Position numbers and translations under genes: made by a program
Shown here: positions 8,598 through 16,595 of the stretch, piece after piece
How the letters are laid out: each line of letters starts with the position of its first letter
Numbering within the stretch: position 1 is the first letter of the stretch
The notes under the pieces: generated by a model
The model's database searches: none
The model's input: only the letters and a program-made list of their open reading frames with translations
What the model was told of the DNA's origin: nothing
Assembly (NCBI RefSeq): GCF_900108015.1
Contig: NZ_FNVP01000016.1
Location: forward strand, 1-50,004
Direction of reading: 5' to 3'
Origin: Flavobacterium urumqiense
GTDB taxonomy: Bacteria; Bacteroidota; Bacteroidia; Flavobacteriales; Flavobacteriaceae
DNA: 50,004 nt

Positions 8598-10544
8598 ATG
8601 AGTCAAATGTTAGCGGATATAAGCAGAATTGTAAATGGTGATATTAGCCCAAGAGTTACTCAATATGATGTGCTTTTTGAAGCAATTACAAATGCTATTC
8701 ACGCCAATGCTACTGAGATTAAATGTTACCTAAATTCAGTCGATAATCAACTTAAAGAAGGTGAAAATGAACTTGGGTCAATTAAAATAGATACAGTAAA
8801 AATTGTCGATAATGGCGATGGCTTGACCGATAAAAATTTTGCCTCTTTTTCCACATATCGTACGGAACACAAAAAGGAATTGGGTTGCAAAGGTGTTGGT
8901 CGATTTGTTTTTCTTAAGATTTTCAAAAATGTTAATTATAAAAGTAGATTAAAAACTGAGTCAGAGGAAAGAAAATTCAAATTTGATTTTAATTTTGACA
9001 CTGATGATTTGGTAAAAGAAACAGTAGTCGTTGCAAGCAATGAAACAATACTTACTTTGTCAGGTTTAACTTCTAAATACTATGATGACACCAAAAAAAT
9101 TGATCGTAGGATTGAATTAGATATTGAAACAATTAGAGAAAAAGTGTTAATGAATCTTATTCCTACTTTGTTTTTTTATAAGCAAAAAGGAAAAAATATA
9201 ACTATTACATTTCATAACGAATTCGATACGACACATAACAAAATAAGTTCTAGTGATATTCCTGACTTTCAAGAAAATATTTTTGAAGTCAAAAATAAAG
9301 ATGGTAATATTTTCAAATTCAACCTGCATCATAAAATTATAAAGGATTCCGGTAATCTAAACGCTTATTATTGTGCAAATAATAGGACAGTATGCGAGTT
9401 TAGTGAAAAGGATTTGAAAATTGCAATGCCTTATGGTTATTCCGGTTTTATGCTATTAGAATCTGATTATCTTAATGAACACTCCAATAATGAACGTAAT
9501 GATTTCGATATTTATCCAGTTAAAATTGACGTTTTTTCGACATTGTCTTGGGAGATGATTAACACAAATTTAAAAAAGGAAATTAGTGAAATAGTGAAGG
9601 CGGGAATTCCAGAAACTCAAAAAAGAAACATTGAAAAATTAGAGGAAATTCAGGAAGAAAGACCATATTTGATGAATTATATTGAAGATGAGGATATTGA
9701 AATGGCAGGGTTTTTAGATAAAAAACACATAATTGAAAAAGCCAAAAAGCGATTTGATATTGTAAAGGAAAAGGTTCTTGTAAATGCTGGTAAAGATGAA
9801 TATTCAGATGAAGAATTAAATGAAGCGATACAGCTCGCTCAAAATGAATTAGTATCCTATATAAATGATAGAATTCAAGTCATTGAAAGACTCAAAACAT
9901 TTGTTACCAAAAGTGAACGTGTTGAAAAAATTATTCATAATCTCTTTATGGAAATGCGTACTGATGATGATTACTACAGTGTTGGTAAAAATAATCTTTG
10001 GCTTTTAGATGATCGTTATACAACATATAGTTATGCAGCGAGTGATAAACGAATCCGCGATGTTTTGAAAGGGATTGATGAAGGAAATGGTGATACTGAA
10101 ATATTAGATGATAAACCAGATTTGTCTCTTTTCTTCTCACATAATCCGAATAATCCAGAAAGATTAAAATCGGTACTGATAGAAATAAAACCGTTTGACT
10201 ATAGTTCAAAACCTGATCGTAAAAAGTTTGCCGGAATTCAACAGTTATTAGATTATGTCAAAGCATTTAAAGCAAAGGACAAAATCGATGAAGTTTCTGC
10301 ATTTTTAATAACTGAAATTGACCATAAATTAGAAGTGAGACTTAGGGAAGATGATTATACACCTTTGTTTTCAACTGAAAATCCAATTTTTCATAGATTT
10401 TATAAAGAAACTGGAATTTCTATATTTGTTATAAGTGCTACAACTCTTATTAAAGACGCAGAAGCAAGAAATAAAGTGTTTTTAGAAATTATTAGAAAAC
10501 AAACAAGATTGAATAAACTAATGGAAAAATCAATGGTTGTTTAA
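8598..10544 (+). CDS. GHKL ATPase with C-terminal PD-(D/E)XK-like motif
   Basis: This 648-aa protein begins with a GHKL (HSP90/MutL/MORC-type) ATPase: N-box E28-A-I-T-N32-A-I-H35-A, G1 box DNGDG at 71-75 and G2 box GCKGVGRF at 96-103. A charged, probably coiled middle region runs over roughly 330-450. Near the C-terminus, PDLSLFF (P507, D508) and IEIKP (E529, K531) fit a PD-(D/E)XK nuclease core, as in Shedu-like or VRR-like nucleases. The combination suggests an ATP-gated DNA clamp that cuts. It has its own 111-bp leader containing a near-consensus TATTTTG at 8528-8534, and its stop overlaps the next start by one base. The ATPase call is firm; the nuclease domain is inferred from a short motif. 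Confidence 0.75.
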   Translation: MSQMLADISRIVNGDISPRVTQYDVLFEAITNAIHANATEIKCYLNSVDNQLKEGENELGSIKIDTVKIVDNGDGLTDKNFASFSTYRTEHKKELGCKGVGRFVFLKIFKNVNYKSRLKTESEERKFKFDFNFDTDDLVKETVVVASNETILTLSGLTSKYYDDTKKIDRRIELDIETIREKVLMNLIPTLFFYKQKGKNITITFHNEFDTTHNKISSSDIPDFQENIFEVKNKDGNIFKFNLHHKIIKDSGNLNAYYCANNRTVCEFSEKDLKIAMPYGYSGFMLLESDYLNEHSNNERNDFDIYPVKIDVFSTLSWEMINTNLKKEISEIVKAGIPETQKRNIEKLEEIQEERPYLMNYIEDEDIEMAGFLDKKHIIEKAKKRFDIVKEKVLVNAGKDEYSDEELNEAIQLAQNELVSYINDRIQVIERLKTFVTKSERVEKIIHNLFMEMRTDDDYYSVGKNNLWLLDDRYTTYSYAASDKRIRDVLKGIDEGNGDTEILDDKPDLSLFFSHNPNNPERLKSVLIEIKPFDYSSKPDRKKFAGIQQLLDYVKAFKAKDKIDEVSAFLITEIDHKLEVRLREDDYTPLFSTENPIFHRFYKETGISIFVISATTLIKDAEARNKVFLEIIRKQTRLNKLMEKSMVV

Positions 10545-11008
10545 TGGTAGGTATTTTAAGTGAAACACAGTTTGAAAATCATTTAAGAAATGATATTTTG
10601 CCATTTGCTATTCCTGAAGACAATAATCACAAATTATTTAATTTCAAGAAAGCAGTTGATATTCTAATTGCTAGAAATGGGGTGAACCCTAAACTTTTTT
10701 TTATTGAAGTAAAATACCATAAACCTAATCACGGTAGATTAGGGTTTGGTCACGGTAAAGGTGGTGGGTTTCAGCCTGAAGTTCTAATAACCGCAACAGA
10801 TTATTTTGAAGAAAATATGCGTTGGGTTTTGGGAGAAGAAAGTAGCGAAAAATACTGGTTTGTTGATAGTAATATGATTAGACAATATTTAAATGGCGAT
10901 GTTGTAGGTGAAAAATATAATGGCATTAAAATTAAATTATTCAAGGAAGTTCAGTCATTAACTAAAGAAGAATTGATTATCAAAATTAATAATTGGCTAT
11001 TATTATAG
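10544..11008 (+). CDS. Small PD-(D/E)XK-like protein, partner of the GHKL ATPase
   Basis: This 154-aa protein has a possible nuclease core, V-D39-I-L-I-A-R followed by F-I-E55-V-K57, and then a glycine/histidine-rich loop (GRLGFGHGKGGGFQPE). D-x(n)-E-x-K with flanking hydrophobic strands is the minimal PD-(D/E)XK signature; the family itself is not recognised. The start codon shares one base with the GHKL stop (TAATG), so the two proteins are translationally coupled and probably interact. The following 316 bp hold no gene, so this ends the locus. An alternative is a non-catalytic adaptor. Confidence 0.6.
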   Translation: MVGILSETQFENHLRNDILPFAIPEDNNHKLFNFKKAVDILIARNGVNPKLFFIEVKYHKPNHGRLGFGHGKGGGFQPEVLITATDYFEENMRWVLGEESSEKYWFVDSNMIRQYLNGDVVGEKYNGIKIKLFKEVQSLTKEELIIKINNWLLL

Positions 11009-11324
11009 TTCCTTTTCTTGATACTATTCTTGTAGTGTTATTTCATTTATGTTTCAGATAAAAACATCACGGGCAATCAAGCGGGCTCAAGACGGTCATT
11101 CACTTTGTTAGGTTATACAGTTTTGGAAGGTCAGTCTGATGTTTACTTAACTACATTTTAATTTAATAAGCAGTATTAGAGTCTTAATTACTATTGGTTT
11201 TATATCTTCCTTTCAAATTCCCATATCGACCAATAAAAGATTTTAAAAAGGGAAGAGCATAACTAGAATGCTGCTTTAATTTATTTCTTAACTTTAATTT
11301 TCAATAAAATTAAAATAATAGGAA
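11009..11324. other. Intergenic region with one copy of a 40-bp degenerate repeat
   Basis: No gene is seen. The only notable content is the segment at 11073-11112, which closely resembles 12484-12523 on the other side of the next gene. The rest is plain AT-rich sequence that should hold the end of the restriction-locus transcript and the promoter of the downstream gene, but neither is clear. Confidence 0.6.
11073..11112 (+). repeat. Degenerate 40-bp direct repeat, left copy
   Basis: It begins GCAATCAAGCGG and ends CTTTGTTAGG. Aligned without gaps to 12484-12523, about three quarters of positions are identical, including the first 12. The two copies bracket the helix-turn-helix gene at 11325-12452. 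Confidence 0.6.
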
Positions 11325-12452
11325 ATGGAAAATTCAACTATAAAAAGACAAGAACTTTACGATTTAGTTTGGAAGGAATCAATAACTTCACTTGCTAAGA
11401 AATATGCATTAACTTCCCATGGGCTTAAAAGTATTTGTAAAAATAGTAATATTCCACTTCCACAAAATGGATATTGGAGTAAGGTAAAATTTAATAAGCC
11501 TGTTGTCATTGAAAAACTTCCTGAAGATTCATCTTTTTCTCAATTAATTGAATTAACCAGTAGCGTAAAGGAGGATACAATTAGTTACGAGCGGTCTCCT
11601 TATACTATTCTTATCCAGGAAATAGAAAATGACCCTAATGCACCAGTAATTGTATCTGACAATCTTACAAAACCTGATATTTTAATTCAAAACACGCAAG
11701 AAATATATAGAAAACAAAAAAAAGAACGCTTTTATCGCGATGATAAAGTAGATTATGTAGCAATAAATGTAGACGATGCAAATTTAGCCAGAGCACTACG
11801 TATAATGGATGCTTTTATTAAATTATTAAGATACAGAGGTCACTCCTTCAGAAGAGACCGCAATAATTTCGGTCCACATATTGTAATAAAAGACGTTGAA
11901 TTTTCTTTTTACTTAAGAGAAGTGCAAAAAAGAATCCCTGCTGACAAATTGCATTATAGCTCAACTTATCTTCCAACAGGGAAATTAGTATTGAAAATTG
12001 GACAAAGTATAACAGCTGTTGAATGGAAAGATGGCAGTGTGAAATTAGAAAATCAATTGGTCAAAATTGTCGCTAAATTAGAATTGCTAGCAGAAAAAGA
12101 AATATTATGGCGCGAAGAATGTCGAATAGCAGCCATTCAAAGAGCAGAAGAGGAAAGAATAAAAAAAGAATTTCTTGCACGAAAAGATAAAGAAATAATT
12201 AAAATTAAAAAGCTTTTTTCTGATGCAGAAAAATTCGAAAAAGCAACAGTTTACCGTAGGTTTATAAAGGCCACAGAACAAAAAGCAATCGAAGAAAATA
12301 ACGTAACATCCGTATTAAAAGATTGGATAAAATGGGCTAATGAAAAAGCCGATTGGTTTGATCCTTTTACAAAGAGAGAAGACGAATTATTAAACGAAAA
12401 TGACAAAGAGGAATTGCATAAACCAAAACAACAAAATAATTATTACAGATAA
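11325..12452 (+). CDS. Mobile-element-associated helix-turn-helix protein of unknown function
   Basis: This 375-aa protein has an N-terminal DNA-binding pattern, RQELYDLVWKESITSLAKKY followed by a second helix (SHGLKSICKNSNIPLPQNGYW). This ELY-x2-VW-x5-LAK-x2-G/A-V/L-S start, ending in GYW-x-K, is common in uncharacterised proteins on bacterial islands. The middle (about 140-225) is a mixed alpha/beta domain and 230-310 is a long charged helix rich in E, K and R, probably coiled coil. No enzymatic motif is visible. It stands alone between two copies of a degenerate repeat, which suggests it moved as a unit. A regulatory or defence role is possible but unsupported. Confidence 0.6.
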   Translation: MENSTIKRQELYDLVWKESITSLAKKYALTSHGLKSICKNSNIPLPQNGYWSKVKFNKPVVIEKLPEDSSFSQLIELTSSVKEDTISYERSPYTILIQEIENDPNAPVIVSDNLTKPDILIQNTQEIYRKQKKERFYRDDKVDYVAINVDDANLARALRIMDAFIKLLRYRGHSFRRDRNNFGPHIVIKDVEFSFYLREVQKRIPADKLHYSSTYLPTGKLVLKIGQSITAVEWKDGSVKLENQLVKIVAKLELLAEKEILWREECRIAAIQRAEEERIKKEFLARKDKEIIKIKKLFSDAEKFEKATVYRRFIKATEQKAIEENNVTSVLKDWIKWANEKADWFDPFTKREDELLNENDKEELHKPKQQNNYYR

Positions 12453-12483
12453 TCAACAATATTTAGTCATCCAAATAATACTT

Positions 12484-12523
12484 GCAATCAAGCGGTCTCT
12501 CTTCGGTCGTTCTCTTTGTTCCG
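12484..12523 (+). repeat. Degenerate 40-bp direct repeat, right copy
   Basis: It begins GCAATCAAGCGG and ends CTTTGTTCCG, matching 11073-11112. It marks the exact left edge of the GC-rich patch. Confidence 0.6.
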
Positions 12524-12581
12524 TTCGGCAGCTCCAGTCGGTCGTTCCTTCCTCCGTTCCACAGACACTTCGCAGCCCATA

Positions 12582-12621
12582 AAAAAATAAGGCAGCCAAA
12601 AAATAGGCAGCCTTATTTTTT
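12582..12621. repeat. Inverted repeat (hairpin) in the GC-rich patch
   Basis: AAAAAATAAGGC at 12582-12593 is the exact reverse complement of 12610-12621, leaving a 16-nt loop. T-runs on the 3' side make it usable as a terminator in both directions. It follows the gene ending at 12452 by 130 bp. Confidence 0.55.
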
Positions 12622-13254
12622 AGGCTGCTCGTTCCTCATCTTCACACGGTCACTTCCTGCGTTCGGTCGGGCTTATGCATCCACAATACAGCTTCATTTC
12701 GTTACACTCCGCAGGCTACGTTTCACTACATTCCAGCAGTATAATGTCTGCCGCCCTTTATTTTTTCAGCGGTTGCTCCTTCGCACAGCCATCGGGGTTG
12801 GCTCCGTTATTACTTTGCCCTAAATAAAGGAACGCCAGAGGCTGGCTTTTATATTTCCCCCGTCGTTTCACGCTGCTATCCCTTCTTTCCACTTCGCAAG
12901 GGCTGCGTTTCATTCTCGGTCTAGCGTGGCTGTTCGATTGCCGCAACCCCGCCACTGCGCTCCTCGAAAAACAATAATTTCCGCTATCGCTTCAATTATC
13001 ATTTTCTGCGGTGCTTGGGGGTGTTAAAATCTTTCACGAGAACTATGGTGCATTTTATTGAAAAGAAAGAGAAAAAAAACCAGCAAATTTAGCATTCATT
13101 CCTCACTTCCAGTCGGTCGTGCCTTCCTCCATTCCCGTTCGTCATTACTGCTTCGTATAATGGCTTTCTTTTTTTCTCTTTTTTCTTTTCAAAAAATAAT
13201 TTACCTGGAATAAGTTATATATTTTTATAGAATATTACCTACTAGATAAAGTTT

Positions 13255-14097
13255 ATGAAATTTTTAAAACCAAATAGCGTTTCGGGCGAAATTATGAACT
13301 TGTTGGACGAGGCTAAAGAAAAAGTGATTATTGTTTCTCCTTATTGTAAATTCGATAAATGGTATAAACTCGTTAAGAAATTAAAGGATTTACAATCGAG
13401 AAATATTGAAATTGAATTTTACATAAGAGATAATGAACCAGAAACATTAGAACAAGTGTTGAAAATAGGAATTGTGCCAATTTGCATCCCTAATTTGCAC
13501 GCTAAAGTATATCTCAATGAAAAAACCGCAATAGTTACATCGATGAATTTGTTGCTAAGTTCTGAAATTAATTCTCTGGACTTAGGCTATATGACTAGTA
13601 CTAAAGAAGAATATTTAGAATTGATTGATTTTTATGAGACGTATCTAAAAAGAAATTTTTTAAGTTCTAATGATGATAATCATAATGATGATTGGAAAGA
13701 TAGATTGCTTAATTTATTGAGGGATAAATTTAAAAAAATTAACGCCTTCGAAGATGAAAATAAAATATTTTTCAAAACTTCCTCAAACAATTATGAAGTT
13801 TTTATATCGAACGAATATCAAAGAAATACTTTGCGAATGACTGGAATTATTTCCGGTAGTGAATATGAATACGCTAATTCAATTGCAGATGAATTGGATA
13901 AAAATAATTTGGTGTTTGAGATAATGAGAGGAAGAAATAGACATTATGATTCTATATGGGCAACTCTTGATATTAATTTAAAAGCATCTAATATTAATGA
14001 TGTAAATAATATTGAATCCCGAAATGTTGTAAATGCGGTTGTTGATTACATTTCTCAAATAGAAGAAATAAAAGAGTATTGTTATAAAAACAGATAG
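13255..14097 (+). CDS. Phospholipase D-like (HKD) domain protein
   Basis: This 280-aa protein has a single N-terminal PLD-like domain over about residues 1-140. The opening GEIMNLLDEAKEKVIIVSPY is the usual first strand, and NLHAKVYLNEK followed by SMNLLLSSEINSLDLG is the HxK-x4-(D/E) motif with its trailing serine/asparagine pocket. One HKD copy implies that a dimer forms the active site, as in Nuc and BfiI-type nucleases. The C-terminal 140 residues are unrecognised and may bind nucleic acid. It is followed after 11 nt by a DUF1643-like gene, probably co-transcribed. PLD nucleases are frequent in defence islands, but no direct link to the upstream locus is shown. Confidence 0.75.
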   Translation: MKFLKPNSVSGEIMNLLDEAKEKVIIVSPYCKFDKWYKLVKKLKDLQSRNIEIEFYIRDNEPETLEQVLKIGIVPICIPNLHAKVYLNEKTAIVTSMNLLLSSEINSLDLGYMTSTKEEYLELIDFYETYLKRNFLSSNDDNHNDDWKDRLLNLLRDKFKKINAFEDENKIFFKTSSNNYEVFISNEYQRNTLRMTGIISGSEYEYANSIADELDKNNLVFEIMRGRNRHYDSIWATLDINLKASNINDVNNIESRNVVNAVVDYISQIEEIKEYCYKNR

Positions 14098-14108
14098 TCT
14101 AAATTGTT

Positions 14109-14699
14109 ATGAGAGAGGACTTTAATATTACTGGGCTGTTTTATGAAAATCAAGGATACAAATTCAGAAAATTTTTAAATATTGTAAAGAAGGATTCAAA
14201 TTGTCAAATTCCTGATTTGATGGTAGTAATGATGAATCCTGGAGGATCAAGACCAATTAATGGATATGATGATTATAAAATTGAAACTGAAACAATCCCG
14301 GATAGAACGCAGGATCAGATAATGGTATTGATGAATAATTGTAAATTTAATTATGCAAGAATTTTGAATCTATCAGATTTTAGAGAACCGAAAAGTCGAA
14401 AATTTTACAATCAAATGGATGATTTTGAGACTAAAAATATACATCATTCTATTTTTTGCGAGGAGAGAAAAGAAGATTTTAATAAACTATTCATTAAAGA
14501 TATTCCTGTAATTTTTGCCTGGGGTGTAAATAGAAATCTTTTTGAATTGGCAGCATTAGCAAAAGAAAGAATTGGACTGGTAAACGTATCTGGTCTAAAA
14601 AAGGAAGGGGAGGAGTATGCCTATTATCACCCTTTACCTCAAACCTATAATAAACAAAAGGAATGGGTAATTAATATTACTGAAACGATAAAAGCCTAG
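14109..14699 (+). CDS. DUF1643-like protein
   Basis: This 196-aa protein shows the DUF1643 pattern: a hydrophobic strand ending in VVMMNPGGSRP (the usual MLNPS), an NLSDFRE segment after a strand (ILNLSDF), a late strand FAWGVN, and a C-terminal YYHPLP. The family's biochemical role is unknown; members occur on mobile elements and next to restriction genes. It is spaced 11 nt after the PLD gene. A hairpin overlapping the stop codon closes the transcript. The family call rests on motif layout only. Confidence 0.5.
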   Translation: MREDFNITGLFYENQGYKFRKFLNIVKKDSNCQIPDLMVVMMNPGGSRPINGYDDYKIETETIPDRTQDQIMVLMNNCKFNYARILNLSDFREPKSRKFYNQMDDFETKNIHHSIFCEERKEDFNKLFIKDIPVIFAWGVNRNLFELAALAKERIGLVNVSGLKKEGEEYAYYHPLPQTYNKQKEWVINITETIKA

Positions 14700-14715
14700 T
14701 TGTTAGACTAGGCTT
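14692..14715 (+). terminator. Hairpin overlapping the stop of the DUF1643-like gene
   Basis: AAGCCTAGT (14692-14700) pairs perfectly with ACTAGGCTT (14707-14715) across a 6-nt loop. The 3' T-run is short, so it may be a weak terminator or an mRNA-stabilising stem. Confidence 0.5.
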
Positions 14716-14754
14716 GATCAGTTAATATGGAAATCTTTGTCAATCAAAGCAGTG

Positions 14755-14931
14755 TTATTTATTTTTAAATTTGATTAAGATTTTCAATAGGAGAGAAACC
14801 ACAAAACTTACAATGGCACCAACGATTGCCAGGAAAATTGTTTTTACAATATCCTCTGAAAGGATATTAGGCAAAACACTCATAAAAGTTCCTGATACGG
14901 TTCCGGTTCGGAGGGAAATATTAGTCTCCAT
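14755..14931 (-). CDS. Small membrane protein, 58 aa, holin-like in layout
   Basis: This short gene encodes METNISLRTGTVSGTF at its start, then one hydrophobic segment (about residues 29-50, containing IFLAIVGAIVSFVVSLLL), and ends in a lysine-rich tail KILIKFKNK. A single helix with a positively charged C-terminus resembles small phage holins, although that likeness is not diagnostic. The ATG lies inside the last codons of the upstream gene (ends at 14921), an 11-nt overlap that couples their translation. It is the last gene of a four-gene minus-strand cassette. Confidence 0.6.
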   Translation of the reverse strand: METNISLRTGTVSGTFMSVLPNILSEDIVKTIFLAIVGAIVSFVVSLLLKILIKFKNK

Positions 14932-15154
14932 CTCTAGGTTTATTTAGGTTCTCTTCAACTACTGTCATTTGGCTAACTGCAGATATAACACCTCCTACAA
15001 CTGCCATATATCCGGCAGTAGTTATAATTGCTGTGGGTAAAACTATTGGAGCAGCTATTACACTTCCGCTGATGGCCAATAAAGCCAAACCTATACCTCT
15101 CAAAATCTTGAAAAACTTCGGAGTTGGTGCTTTTACTCTTTTTATAATATTCAT
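14921..15154 (-). CDS. Small hydrophobic protein, 77 aa
   Basis: The product starts MNIIKRVKAPTPKFFKILRG and has two hydrophobic stretches (GLALLAISGSVIAAPIVL and ITTAGYMAVVGGVISAVS), then a polar tail. It looks like a two-helix membrane protein. I prefer the start at 15154; an upstream ATG at 15178 would add eight residues but would overlap the DUF5675-like gene. Glycine/alanine-rich small membrane proteins of this shape recur beside DUF5675 genes in my recollection of Bacteroidota genomes, but no function is known. Confidence 0.6.
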   Translation of the reverse strand: MNIIKRVKAPTPKFFKILRGIGLALLAISGSVIAAPIVLPTAIITTAGYMAVVGGVISAVSQMTVVEENLNKPRDGD

Positions 15155-15164
15155 AATTATAAAT

Positions 15165-15560
15165 TTAAAATTTAACAATCAATTCAACACTTTCATTATT
15201 GTCCAAAGCTTTATAAACCAAGTCTTTTAATCTTGTAAATGCTTTTCTAGACATTAGACCTAAACCAGGTCCTGAAAGTTTTGTTACTGGAGCTATACAG
15301 CCATTCAATTCTAATAAAGCATTATTAGCTGGATGAAATAAAATCAAACTTCTATTCACCACATTTGTAACTTCCAAATGCCATTTAAACTTATTACTGC
15401 ATCGCTTTTTTATAAAATATTTCCCTTCCGGAATGCAGGAAACCCTTTTCTCGTTTTCCTTCCAAGGCAATTCAATTGTATAACATATAAATTTACCTTC
15501 ACATTCGAGTTTTCCGTTAGTTCCGTTAGGGAAATAAGTTCTTTGTAGTTGGATAACCAT
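15165..15560 (-). CDS. DUF5675 family protein
   Basis: This 131-aa protein has the DUF5675 features: N-terminal strand QRTYFPNGTNGKLECEGKFI, then CYTIELPWKENEKRVSCIPEG, the G-x-Y segment, LILFHPANNALLELNGCIAP, and a C-terminal helix with SRKAFTRLKDLV. The conserved histidine, the NGCIAP strand with its cysteine, and the early IELPW motif resemble the fold of L,D-transpeptidase-like or lysozyme-associated proteins, and DUF5675 genes occur in Bacteroidota prophages. No signal peptide is present. Its ATG comes one base after the stop of the 251-aa gene. The family call is fairly firm; the activity is unknown. Confidence 0.7.
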   Translation of the reverse strand: MVIQLQRTYFPNGTNGKLECEGKFICYTIELPWKENEKRVSCIPEGKYFIKKRCSNKFKWHLEVTNVVNRSLILFHPANNALLELNGCIAPVTKLSGPGLGLMSRKAFTRLKDLVYKALDNNESVELIVKF

Positions 15561-15561
15561 T

Positions 15562-16317
15562 CTACAATCCGCTCACTGAAACCAATGCCAATGGGTTGTA
15601 TGCGCCATTTTTCAAGGCGTACATTTGTCCATTCACTTCTTGGTAAAACTCTAATCCTAAAGCCAAAAACAAGGGTTTAGTACTGTTTGGAGTCACTGTG
15701 TTTGCTTGGTTAATCACTGCTGTTGCAGTTTGTCCCCAAGGAAGAATATCACTTTCAGAATGTGCTTCAGTGAAAGTTTCAGCTTCAAAATCAATTTCTG
15801 CACCTGCAGAAATGATTTTAAAATGCGTAGTTCCACTAGGTGCAGCAATCATATTTGAAGGAACAAAAGAATCCAAATCAACAGAAATCACACCACTACC
15901 TCGATCAATAACCCCAACATAGGGAGCGAATAAACTGGTGCCCAGTTTTCCTCTAATGTTGAATTCAAAGCCAGAAAGCAATTCTGCTTCACCATCAATT
16001 ACATTACGCAGTCCTCTCTCACTAGTCACATCCGCTTGGATTACTTTAATCATTGCTTGAGTCAATCTACTCACCATTCTACTATCAGCAGAATTCAAGA
16101 GTAAAGATCTCATTGCTGTTCTCAAAATCTTTCCGGCCTTACCAGCTCTTCCAAATTCAGCACCGTTCTCACGTGTTCTTTGAAACGCAGGATCACTCTT
16201 AATTCTACTAGCGTCAATTCCGCCTTTTTCACGTGCCAAATGCCCGTCTTTGGTTTTGTAAAAAGTAATATCTCCGATAGTACCTTTCAACTTAATTATG
16301 CCTTTTTGCCTTGCCAT
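15562..16317 (-). CDS. Conserved Bacteroidota protein of unknown function, 251 aa
   Basis: It opens with MARQKGIIKLKGTIGDITFY, followed by a basic, glycine-rich region (residues 20-60) and a helical middle containing SRMVSRLTQAMIKVIQAD. The C-terminal half is beta-rich, with strands such as GVISVDLDSFVPSNMI and PLFLALGLEFYQEVNGQMY. There is no signal peptide. I recall close relatives in many Flavobacteria but know of no assigned function. The basic N-terminus and beta-sandwich-like C-terminus could fit a structural or self-assembling protein. It heads a tight four-gene cassette with a DUF5675-like protein and two small membrane proteins. Confidence 0.65.
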   Translation of the reverse strand: MARQKGIIKLKGTIGDITFYKTKDGHLAREKGGIDASRIKSDPAFQRTRENGAEFGRAGKAGKILRTAMRSLLLNSADSRMVSRLTQAMIKVIQADVTSERGLRNVIDGEAELLSGFEFNIRGKLGTSLFAPYVGVIDRGSGVISVDLDSFVPSNMIAAPSGTTHFKIISAGAEIDFEAETFTEAHSESDILPWGQTATAVINQANTVTPNSTKPLFLALGLEFYQEVNGQMYALKNGAYNPLALVSVSGL

Positions 16318-16595
16318 AATTTCTAAAATTTAAATTAATAATTTGTTTTAAATTCGCTCAATCATCATCCTGTTGCAACATCTTTCGATTGAATTGGTAA
16401 CAAATATGTTATTTAAAGTTTTAGTATAAAAGAAACGTTTCATTACTTTGTACCATAAGGATATAGATGTCATAAATAAACATTAATTTCATTCTAAATG
16501 GAAAGAATATATTTACTAATTTTATAATCTGACAAGAAATAATGTTATTGGTGTTTTAATAGTACTCAAAGCCTAGGCAAAGGCATAGATAGTGT

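Larger units (their letters stand above)
12453..13254. other. GC-rich non-coding patch with internal repeats
   Basis: Roughly 12480-13020 is close to half G+C, far above the surrounding AT-rich DNA, and carries repeated words such as CGGTCGTTC and CCAGTCGGTCG (at about 12534 and again at about 13111). Open frames across it are unconvincing: they have no recognisable motifs and a serine/arginine-rich composition forced by GC bias. Two A/G-rich and C/T-rich stretches near 13057-13080 and 13165-13192 are inverted relative to one another. Comparable patches occur on Bacteroidota mobile elements; the function is unknown to me. Confidence 0.6.

Noticed and set aside
12482..12955. Frames of 113 and 65 codons in the GC-rich patch, on both strands
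   Set aside because: No recognisable motif, composition follows the GC-biased repeats, and the frames overlap each other's opposite strand.
15033..15230. 65-codon plus-strand frame
   Set aside because: It is antisense to the small hydrophobic protein gene and the DUF5675-like gene, which have better coupling and composition.
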